Positions 1 to 7,320 of a stretch of 64,000 nucleotides of DNA are shown here, piece after piece (within the stretch, counting starts at the first letter, position 1; every line of letters begins with the position of its first letter). A program made the translations under genes and the position numbers. The notes beneath the pieces are model-generated. The model did not search any database. It was not told the origin of the DNA and saw only the letters and a program-made list of their open reading frames with translations. Source of the stretch: Streptomyces sp. CNQ-509 (lineage in GTDB: Bacteria; Actinomycetota; Actinomycetes; Streptomycetales; Streptomycetaceae); the NCBI RefSeq assembly GCF_001011035.1, contig NZ_CP011492.1, positions 7,123,447 to 7,187,446 on the forward strand, read 5' to 3'.

Positions 1-687
1 GTCGTCGCCGCGGCGCAGCCGGTCCCGTACGTCGGCGACGGTGGCCGGCGAGATCCCGGCGCGCCGGGCGACCGACCGCAGCGACGCCCCCGGCTCCTCG
101 CCCAGCAGCTTCGCCGCCAGCTCCCGGCCCTGCGCGGAACGGAACGGCCTGCGCCTGCCGTCGAGCCCGATCCGCGGCGCGTCGTGCGCCTGGCCCCGGG
201 CACGGCCGCGGAGTTCGGCGACCGTCCGCGCGGACAGTCCGGCGACTGCCGCCACCGAGCGGTCCGACCACTGCGGCCGGGCGGTGAGGATGCGCAGCGC
301 GGAGGCGATGCGGTCGCCCCGCGACAGGGGCAGCCCCTGGGCCACGTTCATCGCGACGGCCAGCAGCCGCGCGTCGCTCTCCGAGCCGTCGAAGAACCGC
401 GTGCCGATGTACGCGGCGCCGTTGAGCCGGGCGGCGCGCAGCCGGTGCCGGCCGTCGATCACGGCCATCCGCCCGCGGTGCACGAGGATGGGCGGCAGCT
501 CCGCCTCCACCTCGGAGAGGGCCAGCGCGTAGCCGGCGTCCACGCCCGCGGCGCGCGGGCTGAACGTGACCACCAGACTGGCGACGGGTACCTTCTCGAC
601 CGGCAGGTCGCGGACCGCCTCGCGGAGCGCGAGCAGGGTGTCGGAGCCGCCCGCCCGCTCGGCGCGCACGATCTGATTGATGAGCAC
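1..687 (-). CDS. StrR/NovG-like ParB-domain transcriptional regulator (3' end outside window)
   Basis: The frame is open from a GTG at 687 to the left edge (229 codons seen), with GGAGGAG just upstream. The N-terminal third reads as a ParB/Srx fold: a V-P-V-A-S-L strand leads to LPPILVHRGRMAVIDGRHRL, which matches the 'LPPI-V-h-x-MxVIDGxHRLxAA' block of StrR-family regulators. A first helix-turn-helix follows (SDRSVAAVAGLSARTVAELR) and a second begins near the edge (SLRSVARRAGISPATVADVR). StrR, NovG and Bbr are known as pathway-specific activators of antibiotic clusters. No intact biosynthetic cluster is visible on this side, so the target must lie to the left or be lost. Family assignment is fairly sure; the target is unknown. 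Confidence 0.8.
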   Translation of the reverse strand, partial: MLINQIVRAERAGGSDTLLALREAVRDLPVEKVPVASLVVTFSPRAAGVDAGYALALSEVEAELPPILVHRGRMAVIDGRHRLRAARLNGAAYIGTRFFDGSESDARLLAVAMNVAQGLPLSRGDRIASALRILTARPQWSDRSVAAVAGLSARTVAELRGRARGQAHDAPRIGLDGRRRPFRSAQGRELAAKLLGEEPGASLRSVARRAGISPATVADVRDRLRRGDD

Positions 688-860
688 AGACTCCTCCAGT
701 GGCAGTCGGGGTCCGGCGGCGCGGCCCGCGCACGACGACGGGACCGCTGTCTCGACTCGAAGGCTCCCAGGGCGATCTGACGGCCCGCTGACACGCCGCT
801 GACACGGCGCCGGGGCCCTGTCCGGGACCGGCCGCCGCGCGACCCGTACGCGAGCCGGCC

Positions 861-1130
861 CTGCTGGACTGCGGCTGCTCCCGTTCCGGGGGAACGGGCG
901 TCGCCTCGTCGGCCGTCACCCTCTGCCGCACGCTGGGCAGCTCCCTCGGGGTCGCCGTCATGAGCGCGCTCTCCGGCGGCCTCGGCGGGCACGGGGTGCC
1001 CGCCGCCGCGGCGGCCGCGGAGGGCGTGCGGTCGGCCTTCTGGGCGGCGGTCGTCGCGGCCGCGCTGACGCTGCTCGCCGCGCTCTGCGTACGCGAAGTG
1101 CCCCTCGGCGGCGCCGGGCCGAAGAGGTGA
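861..1130 (+). pseudogene. 3' remnant of an MFS drug-efflux transporter
   Basis: The frame ending at the TGA 1128-1130 encodes GTGVASSAVTLCRTLGSSLG followed by VAVMSALSGGLGG, an Ala-rich loop and a final hydrophobic helix (FWAAVVAAALTLLAALCVRE). This is the typical last two helices of DHA2/EmrB-type pumps ('A..R.LGGalGVAV...'). Upstream of about 890 the frame loses similarity and no start or earlier helices are present, so roughly 80% of the gene is missing. It sits between the StrR-like regulator and the apoprotein gene and may be debris of an old resistance gene. Nothing gene-like is seen in 688-860. Confidence 0.6.
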
Positions 1131-1286
1131 AGGAACCCGCCGGTACGTACGGGAGCGGCGGATTGTGACACCCCGGCAGGACCGGACGCCGACTCGCGAG
1201 CAACCGCGGCTCCGCGTCACATCTGACGCTGGAGCCGTCAACCGCACAACCCCGTGAAGTCGACACCCGGGAGGCAGGGAGATCAC

Positions 1287-1700
1287 ATGCCCGCACGCCG
1301 TATCCGTCTGGCCACCGCCGGAGTCCTCGGCGCCGCCGCCGCGTCGGGCGCCCTGGCGGCCGGTCCCGCCGCGGCCGCCGCCCTGGCCGTCACGGTGACG
1401 CCGAGCACCGGCCTCGCCGACGGCCAGACGGTGTCCGTGAGCGGCTCCGGCTACGTCGCCGGCAGCGCGATCGGCGTCAGCGAGTGCGTCCGCGACACCG
1501 TGTGCGCGGAGGACACCGTCCACACCACCGCGGCCGCGGACGGCACCTTGTCGGCCCGGTACGTGGCGCGCAGGCAGTTCCAGGCCACGGACCGGAGCAC
1601 CGGCCAGACCATCACGGTGGACTGCGCCGTGGAGCAGTGCCAGATCGTGGCCTGGGAGCAGGAGACAGGCCCCATCGCCCAGCCCATCTCCTTCGGCTGA
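1287..1700 (+). CDS. Neocarzinostatin-family apoprotein homologue, secreted
   Basis: This 137-residue protein starts at an ATG with GGGAGG-type sequence about 8 nt upstream. Residues 1-32 form a signal peptide (Arg-rich start, long Ala-rich core ending AAAAA). The mature part reads LAVTVTPSTGLADGQTVSVS and later VDCAVEQC and PISFG, matching neocarzinostatin, actinoxanthin and macromomycin apoproteins (ATVTPSSGLSDGT..., VDCTTAACQ..., AISFN). Four cysteines (67, 73, 113, 118) can form the two conserved disulfides; the 113/118 pair has the family spacing, while the first loop is shorter than in neocarzinostatin. These small beta-sandwich proteins bind and release enediyne chromophores. No enediyne synthase is in the window, so the ligand is unknown and the gene may act alone. 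Confidence 0.85.
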   Translation: MPARRIRLATAGVLGAAAASGALAAGPAAAAALAVTVTPSTGLADGQTVSVSGSGYVAGSAIGVSECVRDTVCAEDTVHTTAAADGTLSARYVARRQFQATDRSTGQTITVDCAVEQCQIVAWEQETGPIAQPISFG

Positions 1701-1746
1701 CGAAGAGCGCCGGCGCCCGGCCGGTGACTCCGCAGCGATGACAGTG

Positions 1747-1778
1747 CCCCGTACCGCCCAGGCCCGGGCGGTGCGGGG
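1747..1778. terminator. Bidirectional hairpin between convergent genes
   Basis: A near-perfect dyad pairs CCCCGTACCGCCCAGG with CCCGGGCGGTGCGGGG (two G-U type mismatches in 16 bp). It lies between the stop of the apoprotein gene (1700) and the end of the convergent YdeI-like gene (1818). It has no U-tract, as is usual for Streptomyces terminators. Confidence 0.6.
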
Positions 1779-1817
1779 CGCGCCTGCCGGGGACCGCCGC
1801 CGGCGCGCCGCCCGCCG

Positions 1818-2270
1818 TCAGCCTCCCGGCGCTTCCTCGCCGGCCAGCTCCGCCAGCACCCTGGCCACCCGCCGTTCCCGGGTCGCCGCCGTCTTCGCGC
1901 CCTCGACCGCGCGGACATGGCGGCGCTTGTGGGTCGGCGCCAGCCGGTCGTACGCGGCCCGCGCCCCCGGCTCCGCGTCCAGCGCGGCTGTCAGCTCGGG
2001 CGGTTCCACGATCTCCCGCGGCTCGGTGTCCAGCCGCACCTCCGCCTCTACCTCCTCGCGCTGCACCACCCCGCTCGCCTTGCGGTGGGCCGCGCTGACT
2101 CCGACGACGTACCGCCCGTTCACCGGCGCGATCCGCGTCCGCCAGGAGTGGCCGTTGATCTCGACGACCACCGGCGGCCGCCGGCCCGCCCCGAAACCGT
2201 CGACCACCTCGCCCGGCACCTCGAACCCGGTCGCGTTGCCGGCGGGCTCGATCATCGTGCGGAACCTCAT
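1818..2270 (-). CDS. YdeI/OmpD-associated, DUF1905-type protein
   Basis: The 150-residue protein has two parts. Residues 1-75 look like DUF1905 (FRTMIEPAGNATGFEVP, then a beta-rich segment with VEINGHSWRTRI and GRYVVGVSAAHR). Residues 85-145 look like the YdeI/OmpD-associated helical segment (PPELTAALDAEPGARAAYDRL, then the TKKR-like THKRRHVRAVEGAK and TRERRVARVL). This architecture is common in actinobacteria and has been linked by name to bacteriocin protection, without a defined reaction. The start is an ATG at 2270. The gene stands alone, convergent with the apoprotein gene and divergent from the AhpD-like gene. Confidence 0.8.
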   Translation of the reverse strand: MRFRTMIEPAGNATGFEVPGEVVDGFGAGRRPPVVVEINGHSWRTRIAPVNGRYVVGVSAAHRKASGVVQREEVEAEVRLDTEPREIVEPPELTAALDAEPGARAAYDRLAPTHKRRHVRAVEGAKTAATRERRVARVLAELAGEEAPGG

Positions 2271-2439
2271 CGTTGCTCTCCGTCCTGGGGGTGAAGGTGT
2301 CAGGGGCGGTGGCCGCCGTCACACTCTTCCGCTGCCGATCGTCATGGAGATGACGGATGGCACCCGGCCGACGTGACTGCGCCCTGGCGCGCCCGTCCCC
2401 CGGCCGTCCGAACCCTATGGTGCGACAGCGAGGAGAGAG

Positions 2440-2898
2440 ATGCAGGCGCGAATAGCCAGCCCCACGGCCGCGGTACCCGGTGCCGTACCGGCGCTGCGGG
2501 CACTGGGCGAGGCACTGAAGCGGTCCGGGGTCCCCGAGAGCACCCTCCTCCTCGTCTATCTGCGCACCAGCCAGATCAACGGAGCGAGCTGGAACGTCGA
2601 CCGGCACGCCGCCGAGATGCGCGCCGCGGGGGAGTCGCCCGAGCGGATCGCCGCCGTCGCCGCCTGGCGCGACGCGCCGTACTACAGCGACGCCGAACGG
2701 GCGGCGCTGCTCCTGGCGGAGAGCGCCGCCCGGCTCGGCGACCGGCCGGACGCCGTCCCCGACGCCGTCTGGCACGAAGCCGCCCGCCACTTCGACGAGA
2801 GCCAGCTCGCCACCCTCGTCCTGGCCTCGGGTTTCTGCAACCTGTGGCACCGGGTCGTCGCCACCACCCGGCGGCCGGCCGGGCAGCCGCCGGGATGA
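2440..2898 (+). CDS. Carboxymuconolactone decarboxylase/AhpD-like protein lacking the CxxC pair
   Basis: The 152-residue all-helical protein shows the AhpD-family core LRTSQINGASWNVDRHAAEM, where active members have SQINGC..C.DMHA. The two redox cysteines are replaced by Ala49 and Asn52 (codons GCG and AAC), so the peroxidase-type thiol chemistry of AhpD cannot occur. The rest of the fold is kept (AWRDAPYYSDAERAALLLAE, then a helix ending ASGFCNLWHRV). The start is an ATG 12 nt after GAGGAGAGAG. It may be a non-redox member that binds a small molecule or only keeps the trimer fold. The gene is monocistronic, divergent from the YdeI-like gene. Confidence 0.8.
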   Translation: MQARIASPTAAVPGAVPALRALGEALKRSGVPESTLLLVYLRTSQINGASWNVDRHAAEMRAAGESPERIAAVAAWRDAPYYSDAERAALLLAESAARLGDRPDAVPDAVWHEAARHFDESQLATLVLASGFCNLWHRVVATTRRPAGQPPG

Positions 2899-2930
2899 GC
2901 CCCGGCACCCCGCCGGCGCGCCGGGCGGGC

Positions 2931-4016
2931 TCAGATCCGGCTCGCCTCCACCACGGAGATGGCCGCGGGCGTCCGCACCACCCGCTCCACCTTCAGCCCC
3001 GCCTGCGCCAGCAGCTCCCCGTACAGCGCCCCGGTCCGCTCCCGGCCGCCGACGAGCAGCATCAGCCACAGGTCGACGAGCTTGCCCGCGTGCGGCGCGT
3101 TGCGCTTGTCCGGCAGCACCATCTCCATGATGAGGACCCGGCCGCCGGGGTTCATCGCCTTCCGCACGTTGGTGAGGATCTCCACGGCCTGCGGCTCCGG
3201 CCAGTCGTGCACGATGTGCTTCAGGACGTACGCGTCCCCGCCCTCCGGCACCGGGTCGAAGAGCCCGCCGTCCGCGATCGTGCACCGGTCGGCGACGCCC
3301 TCCTTCTCCAGGAAGGCGGCCGCGCCGTTCTCCCCGACCCGGGGGTCGGACAGCACGCCGCGGGCCTTCGGCGACTTGCGCAGCACCCCGGCGAGGAAGT
3401 CGCCGCGGCCGCCGCAGAAGTCGACGACGGTGCGGAAGCGGGAGAAGTCGTACGCGGCGAGCAGCGGCTCCGTCTCCGTCGCCGACATCGAGCCCATGCC
3501 GCGGATGAACACGCCCCCGTACTCGGGGTTCTCCTCCAGGTACTCGAACGCGCCCATGCCGCGGAGCTTCGGCAGGCTCGGCTCTCCGGTGCGTACCGCC
3601 TCGGCGAAGTGCGCCCAGTCCTCCCAGTGCGTCGGATGTCCCATCAGCAGGGCGATGCCGTTCATCGACATCGGCGCGTCCGGCAGCAGCGCCCGGGCCA
3701 TCGGGGTGAGCGCGAACCGGCCGTCCTTCCGCTCGGTGAAGATCCCGTACGTCGCGAGGAGGCGCAGTAGCCGGCGCAGCGACTCGGGGTCGGTCTCCGT
3801 CTTCTCGGCGAGCCGCGCCACCGGCAGCGGCCCGTCCGTCAGCGCCTCCGCGACCCGCAGCTCGGCGGCGGCGTAGATCGCCTGGGAGACCATGGCGCCC
3901 TGCGCCAGCTCCAGCAGCGCGAACGGCGGCGGCGCCATCTTGCGGGTCAGCGACTGCAGTGCGGAGCGAATCCCTTCGACGACACGGACGAGACGAGCGG
4001 GGGGCAGCGGTGGCAT
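2931..4016 (-). CDS. SAM-dependent O-methyltransferase (Methyltransf_2 type)
   Basis: The 361-residue protein starts at an ATG with GGAGGA 6 nt upstream. Residues 20-110 form a winged-helix dimerisation domain (ALLELAQGAMVSQAIYAAAE, LRRLLRLLATYGIFTE). The catalytic half carries the SAM-binding motif VVDFCGGRGDFL near residue 198, where the usual first Gly of DxGGGxG is Cys. The catalytic-base segment KHIVHDWPE includes His270, as in TcmN, DnrK and caffeate-type O-methyltransferases, followed by GGRVLIMEMVLPD. Such enzymes methylate phenolic hydroxyls of natural products. No polyketide or aromatic pathway is nearby, so the substrate is unknown. It is divergent from the ScyD-like gene. Confidence 0.85.
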   Translation of the reverse strand: MPPLPPARLVRVVEGIRSALQSLTRKMAPPPFALLELAQGAMVSQAIYAAAELRVAEALTDGPLPVARLAEKTETDPESLRRLLRLLATYGIFTERKDGRFALTPMARALLPDAPMSMNGIALLMGHPTHWEDWAHFAEAVRTGEPSLPKLRGMGAFEYLEENPEYGGVFIRGMGSMSATETEPLLAAYDFSRFRTVVDFCGGRGDFLAGVLRKSPKARGVLSDPRVGENGAAAFLEKEGVADRCTIADGGLFDPVPEGGDAYVLKHIVHDWPEPQAVEILTNVRKAMNPGGRVLIMEMVLPDKRNAPHAGKLVDLWLMLLVGGRERTGALYGELLAQAGLKVERVVRTPAAISVVEASRI

Positions 4017-4150
4017 CGGGTTCCTCCGTAAGGCGAGTTCCCGTCTTTCCCGGATTCGCCGACGGTAGGCCAGCGCACCGCCGACCGTCATGTGTCCAAT
4101 TCCGGCGCGGAAACGGAGTCCTGCTCGAGCGCCACTTGAATACCGGGGGG

Positions 4151-4183
4151 TTGTCCAACTGCGCCCGCTGCGCAGTCGAACAA
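4151..4183. promoter_or_regulatory. Inverted repeat in divergent promoter region, candidate operator
   Basis: TTGTCCAACTGCGC (4151-4164) and GCGCAGTCGAACAA (4170-4183) are reverse complements at 12 of 14 positions and are separated by 5 bp. The site lies in the 253-bp gap between the methyltransferase start (4016) and the ScyD-like start (4270). An AT-richer stretch, GTGTTTATGGTGTC, lies just downstream. Dyad length and placement suit a dimeric repressor controlling one or both genes; which one is not evident. Confidence 0.45.
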
Positions 4184-4269
4184 TGCACGACGTCATACCG
4201 CGGCAGTGTTTATGGTGTCGCGGATTGCCCATATCAAGCCCGCTCCATGCGGCGGCAAGAAGGAGTGAG

Positions 4270-5385
4270 ATGTCGAGCAAGAACAGGAAGTGGAAGAGGG
4301 CTGTCCTGTCCGCAGGCGTGCTCGGCGGTGTCACCGCGGTGACGCTGCCGGCGCCCGCGGTCGCCGACGAGACCGAGCCGGCGATCGAGGTCGTGGCCGG
4401 CGAGCTGAACAACCCGCGCGGGCTGCACGTGGACCGCCACGGGCGGATACTCGTCGCCGAGTCCGGCAAGGGCATGGCGGGCTGCGAGGCCGGCAAGCAG
4501 TGCGTCGGCGCGACCGGTTCCGTCTACCGCATCGACGGCCGGAAGCAGGGCCGCGTCGTCAACGGCCTGCCGTCCCTCGCCGCCGGCGTGGCCAACCCGC
4601 AGCAGCCCATCTCGGCCACCGGCCCCGTCGACGTGGAGCCCAGCGCCTTCGGGTACGTGGTCCTCAACGGCGGCGGCAACACCAACGAGTTCCGCGCGGG
4701 CCTGGGCGCCGGGGCCAAGCACCTCGGCACCCTGCGGCACTCCGCCGGCCACACCCTCGCCGACCTCGTCGACTACGAGACGCGGATGGACCCCGACTGG
4801 GTGCTCGGCGAGCCGCCCACCCCGAACGAGCCCTCGTCCGTGCAGAGCAATGCCTGGCGGCTGGCCAAGACCGGCAAGGGCGGTTACCTGGCGACGGACG
4901 CGGCGGGCAACGACCTGCTGGGCATCTCGGCGTTCGGCTCGATACGCGCCGAGGCCGTCTTCCCCGGCAACACCGTGAACGGCCAGCTCTCCGAGGCCGT
5001 ACCCGGCGGCGTCGTCGAGACCCGCGACGGCACCGTCTACGTCTCCGACATGGGCGCCCTCAAGCCCGGCGCGGCCCGGATCTGGAAGATCGCACCCGGC
5101 CACCGCCCCGTGGTGTTCGCCGAGGGCCTGACGGCCGTCAGCGACCTCGCCCTGGACAAGTCCGGCGATCTCGTCGCGCTCACGATCACCGGCGGCTACG
5201 GGCCCGAAGGCCCCAAGCCCGGCGCGGTCAACGTGGTCGACACCGGCACCGGCGACGTCACCCCGGTCGAGACCGGCGACCGGCTGACGATGTCCTCGGG
5301 GGTCGCCGTCGGCCCGGACGACGAGATCTACGTGACCAACAACTCGGTCGGGACCAGCGGCGAAGTCCTCAAGATCACCCGCTGA
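4270..5385 (+). CDS. ScyD/ScyE-family secreted beta-propeller protein
   Basis: The 371-residue protein starts at an ATG with AGGAG 4 nt upstream. A signal peptide (KKRK-type start, hydrophobic core, LPAPAVADE cleavage region) occupies residues 1-36. The rest reads as NHL/SMP30-like propeller blades: NNPRGLHVDRHGRILVAESG, GGVVETRDGTVYVSDMGA, AVSDLALDKSGDLVALTIT, SSGVAVGPDDEIYVTNNS. ScyD/ScyE proteins are named from the cyanobacterial scytonemin locus, and many actinobacterial relatives are exported proteins of unknown function. A strong terminator follows directly. No enzyme activity can be assigned from the sequence. Confidence 0.8.
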   Translation: MSSKNRKWKRAVLSAGVLGGVTAVTLPAPAVADETEPAIEVVAGELNNPRGLHVDRHGRILVAESGKGMAGCEAGKQCVGATGSVYRIDGRKQGRVVNGLPSLAAGVANPQQPISATGPVDVEPSAFGYVVLNGGGNTNEFRAGLGAGAKHLGTLRHSAGHTLADLVDYETRMDPDWVLGEPPTPNEPSSVQSNAWRLAKTGKGGYLATDAAGNDLLGISAFGSIRAEAVFPGNTVNGQLSEAVPGGVVETRDGTVYVSDMGALKPGAARIWKIAPGHRPVVFAEGLTAVSDLALDKSGDLVALTITGGYGPEGPKPGAVNVVDTGTGDVTPVETGDRLTMSSGVAVGPDDEIYVTNNSVGTSGEVLKITR

Positions 5386-5393
5386 CCACCGCC

Positions 5394-5447
5394 GGTGTCC
5401 GTCACCGGCCGACCGGCCGACCGGCCGACCGGCCGGTGACGGACACC
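5394..5447 (+). terminator. Strong hairpin with repetitive loop
   Basis: GGTGTCCGTCACCGGCC (5394-5410) pairs perfectly with GGCCGGTGACGGACACC (5431-5447). The 20-nt loop consists of tandem GACCGGCC units and could pair further. It starts 9 nt after the ScyD-like stop and isolates that gene from the downstream TetR gene. Confidence 0.75.
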
Positions 5448-5508
5448 CCTGCCCCCTGGCCACTACCATGGCGGCTTCCGGGAGCACCTGTTCGAGTCGG
5501 AGAGGTCC

Positions 5509-6186
5509 ATGGCGGGAGTGCGGCAGGCGCGGGCGATGCGGACCCGCCAGGCGATCATCACGGTGGCCGCCGAGGTCTTCGACGAGTACGGCTACGACAG
5601 CGCCAGCCTCAGCCGGATCGTGCAGCGTGCGGGCACCACGATGGGCGGTCTGTACTTCCACTTCGAGTCCAAGCAGGCGCTGGCCAAGGCCGTACTCGCC
5701 GAACAGGGACCTGAGCAGTGGCTGCTCCCGCCCGGGGCCAACGGGCTGCAGCAGCTCATCGACGTCACCATGCGCCTCGCCCACGAACTCCGCAGCAACG
5801 TCGTGCTCAGTGCCGGCCTGCGGCTGACGTTCGAGCGCAGTGGCCTGGAGAAGGACGGCGCGACCCTCCACCACCTCTGGACCGACCACCTCCGCAGCCA
5901 GATGGCCGCCGCCCGCGCGGCGTCGGAACTCCTGCCGGAGGTCGACGAGGCGGAGTGCGCCCACATGCTGATGGGCGCGTACTTCGGCATCCAGGTGCTG
6001 TCGCAGGCGACGACGGGCCGCGCGGATCTGCCGGAGCGGGTGGCGGCGCTGTGGCGGTACCTGCTGCCGGGGATGGCGACAGCGGAGGCGCGCGCGAGGC
6101 TGGAGATCCGCCCGTACGAGGACGCGGCCGCGGACCTGTCCGCGCCTGGACCGCCGGCTCGCGTGGGAGGAGAGGCGGACGGATGA
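5509..6186 (+). CDS. ScbR/ArpA-like TetR-family autoregulator receptor
   Basis: The 225-residue protein starts at an ATG after GGAGAGG. The N-terminal helix-turn-helix (RTRQAIITVAAEVFDEYGYD, TTMGGLYFHFESKQALAKAV) closely follows the gamma-butyrolactone-receptor pattern 'AA.vFde.GY...s...i...aG.T.GaLYFHF.SKe.LA.aV'. The C-terminal ligand domain keeps a Trp in HHLWTDHLRSQM, in the region of the binding-pocket Trp of CprB/ScbR. Known family members repress antibiotic and morphogenesis genes until a butyrolactone or related signal binds. No AfsA/ScbA synthase is in the window, so it may answer to a signal made elsewhere. Its stop overlaps the next start. Confidence 0.8.
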   Translation: MAGVRQARAMRTRQAIITVAAEVFDEYGYDSASLSRIVQRAGTTMGGLYFHFESKQALAKAVLAEQGPEQWLLPPGANGLQQLIDVTMRLAHELRSNVVLSAGLRLTFERSGLEKDGATLHHLWTDHLRSQMAAARAASELLPEVDEAECAHMLMGAYFGIQVLSQATTGRADLPERVAALWRYLLPGMATAEARARLEIRPYEDAAADLSAPGPPARVGGEADG

Positions 6187-6539
6187 GGCTCACGGTCCTG
6201 GGCGCCACCGGCGCCATCAAGACCGCCACCTTCACCCTGATCCACGACGGCCTGCTCGCCTTCCTGACGACCTGGCAGACCTACGGCTTCGCCCTCTGCG
6301 GCATCGCCGCCGTACTCCTCCTGGAGAACGCCCTGCAAGCCGGCTCCCTCGCCGCCTCCCAGCCGGCCCTCACCATCGGCGACGCCACGGTGAGCCTGGC
6401 CCTCGGCGTCTTCCTCTTCGAGGAGAGCATCCGCCTGGGCTGGTGGCTGCTCCCCGCCTGCGTAGGCGTGGCCATCGTCCTGACCGGCGTCCTAGCCCTG
6501 GCCCGCGCGGTCCCCGACGCCCGCACCGCAACCGGCTGA
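6183..6539 (+). pseudogene. C-terminal half of a DMT/EamA-family transporter
   Basis: The 118-residue frame starts at an ATG overlapping the TetR stop (ATGA). It matches only the second half of actinobacterial EamA transporters: a helix ending in LIHDG, then TWQTYGFALCGIAAVLLLEN, ALQAGSLAASQPALTIGDAT, and a last pair of helices around LALGVFLFEESIRLG. Full-length family members have about 10 helices and 280-300 residues; here about 4 helices remain. It is read here as a truncated remnant fused in phase behind the regulator. A functional half-transporter pairing with another subunit is possible but unsupported by neighbours. Confidence 0.65.
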
Positions 6540-6660
6540 CCGCCACCGCCGACGCACGCCCCCGGCCCGTATCCGGGCGTATGAGAGTTTCCTGTGAATG
6601 GCGGCTTCGACCGCCGGCGGCCGGTTCGGGTCCTAGGCTGAGCTTCCTCGATCAACTCCT

Positions 6661-7095
6661 ATGGGAGCGGATGGCGTTCGCGCCCGGTGGGCCCGTCCGT
6701 CACCGTCGTCACCTGTCAAGGCGCCGACCATCGACGGCGAGTACATGGAGACCGGCGAGGACACGCGGCGGATCACCGGCCGGATCCAGATCTGCGTTCC
6801 GTTCCCCGCCGGTGCTCACAACGCCGTCTCCACCTCAGCGAGTTGATGGGCGGAGGGGGCGGTCGGCAGCCTGCAGAAATCGGATCTGACGGAGGGGCAG
6901 CGGATCCGCGTCGACCGGTTTGTACGCGACCTGCCGAAGAACGCGGAACCGCCGACGTTCACCGTGCTGCCGAGCGGCATCGTCCAGGTCTGCTGCGAGG
7001 TTCCCGCGAAGGGTGCGCCGGGACTCTACGACACCCACGCGATCCTCATGGACTCCGCCGGCGCCCCGGCCGAGCCCCGTCCCGGCGATCTCTGA
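6661..7095 (+). pseudogene. Unrecognised reading frame interrupted by one stop
   Basis: One frame runs from 6661 to the TGA at 7093-7095 and is broken only by a TGA at 6844-6846. Before the stop it reads ...RRITGRIQICVPFPAG..., and after it LTEGQRIRVDRFVRDLPKN then FTVLPSGIVQVCCEVP and LYDTHAILMDSAG, which is protein-like and more AT-tolerant in third positions than the neighbours. I recognise no family. There is no good start after the internal stop. The surrounding 6540-7320 stretch holds no other gene; a possible promoter element (TAGGCT) lies near 6635. Confidence 0.35.
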
Positions 7096-7320
7096 CCCCT
7101 CCCGGCGGGTCACCCGATTGCCCCTTCGACGGCGTGACGCGGGGCCCGGGTCCTTAGCGTGGGGACGCGGGCAGGACCGCCCATCGAGGGAGCCGGGACC
7201 GGAGCGAGGGCCGGCTGCTCGCGGCGAATCGCTCACCCTCCTCCCCGTGATGTCCGAATAGTCTGAAACCCTCTGCGCGAGAGCCCGCGCACGCCGCCGC
7301 CGGAGAGATCGGACGGGACG

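Noticed and set aside
1612..4188. Very long open frames on the opposite strand or other frames (also at 12856-14316, 21071-25456, 30271-32697, 56728-60291)
   Set aside because: They are antisense or frame shadows of GC-rich genes: Arg/Gly/Pro-rich, with no motifs and no ribosome sites.
5411..5430. CCGGCCGA tandem units as a regulatory repeat
   Set aside because: They form the loop of a strong terminator hairpin immediately after a stop codon.
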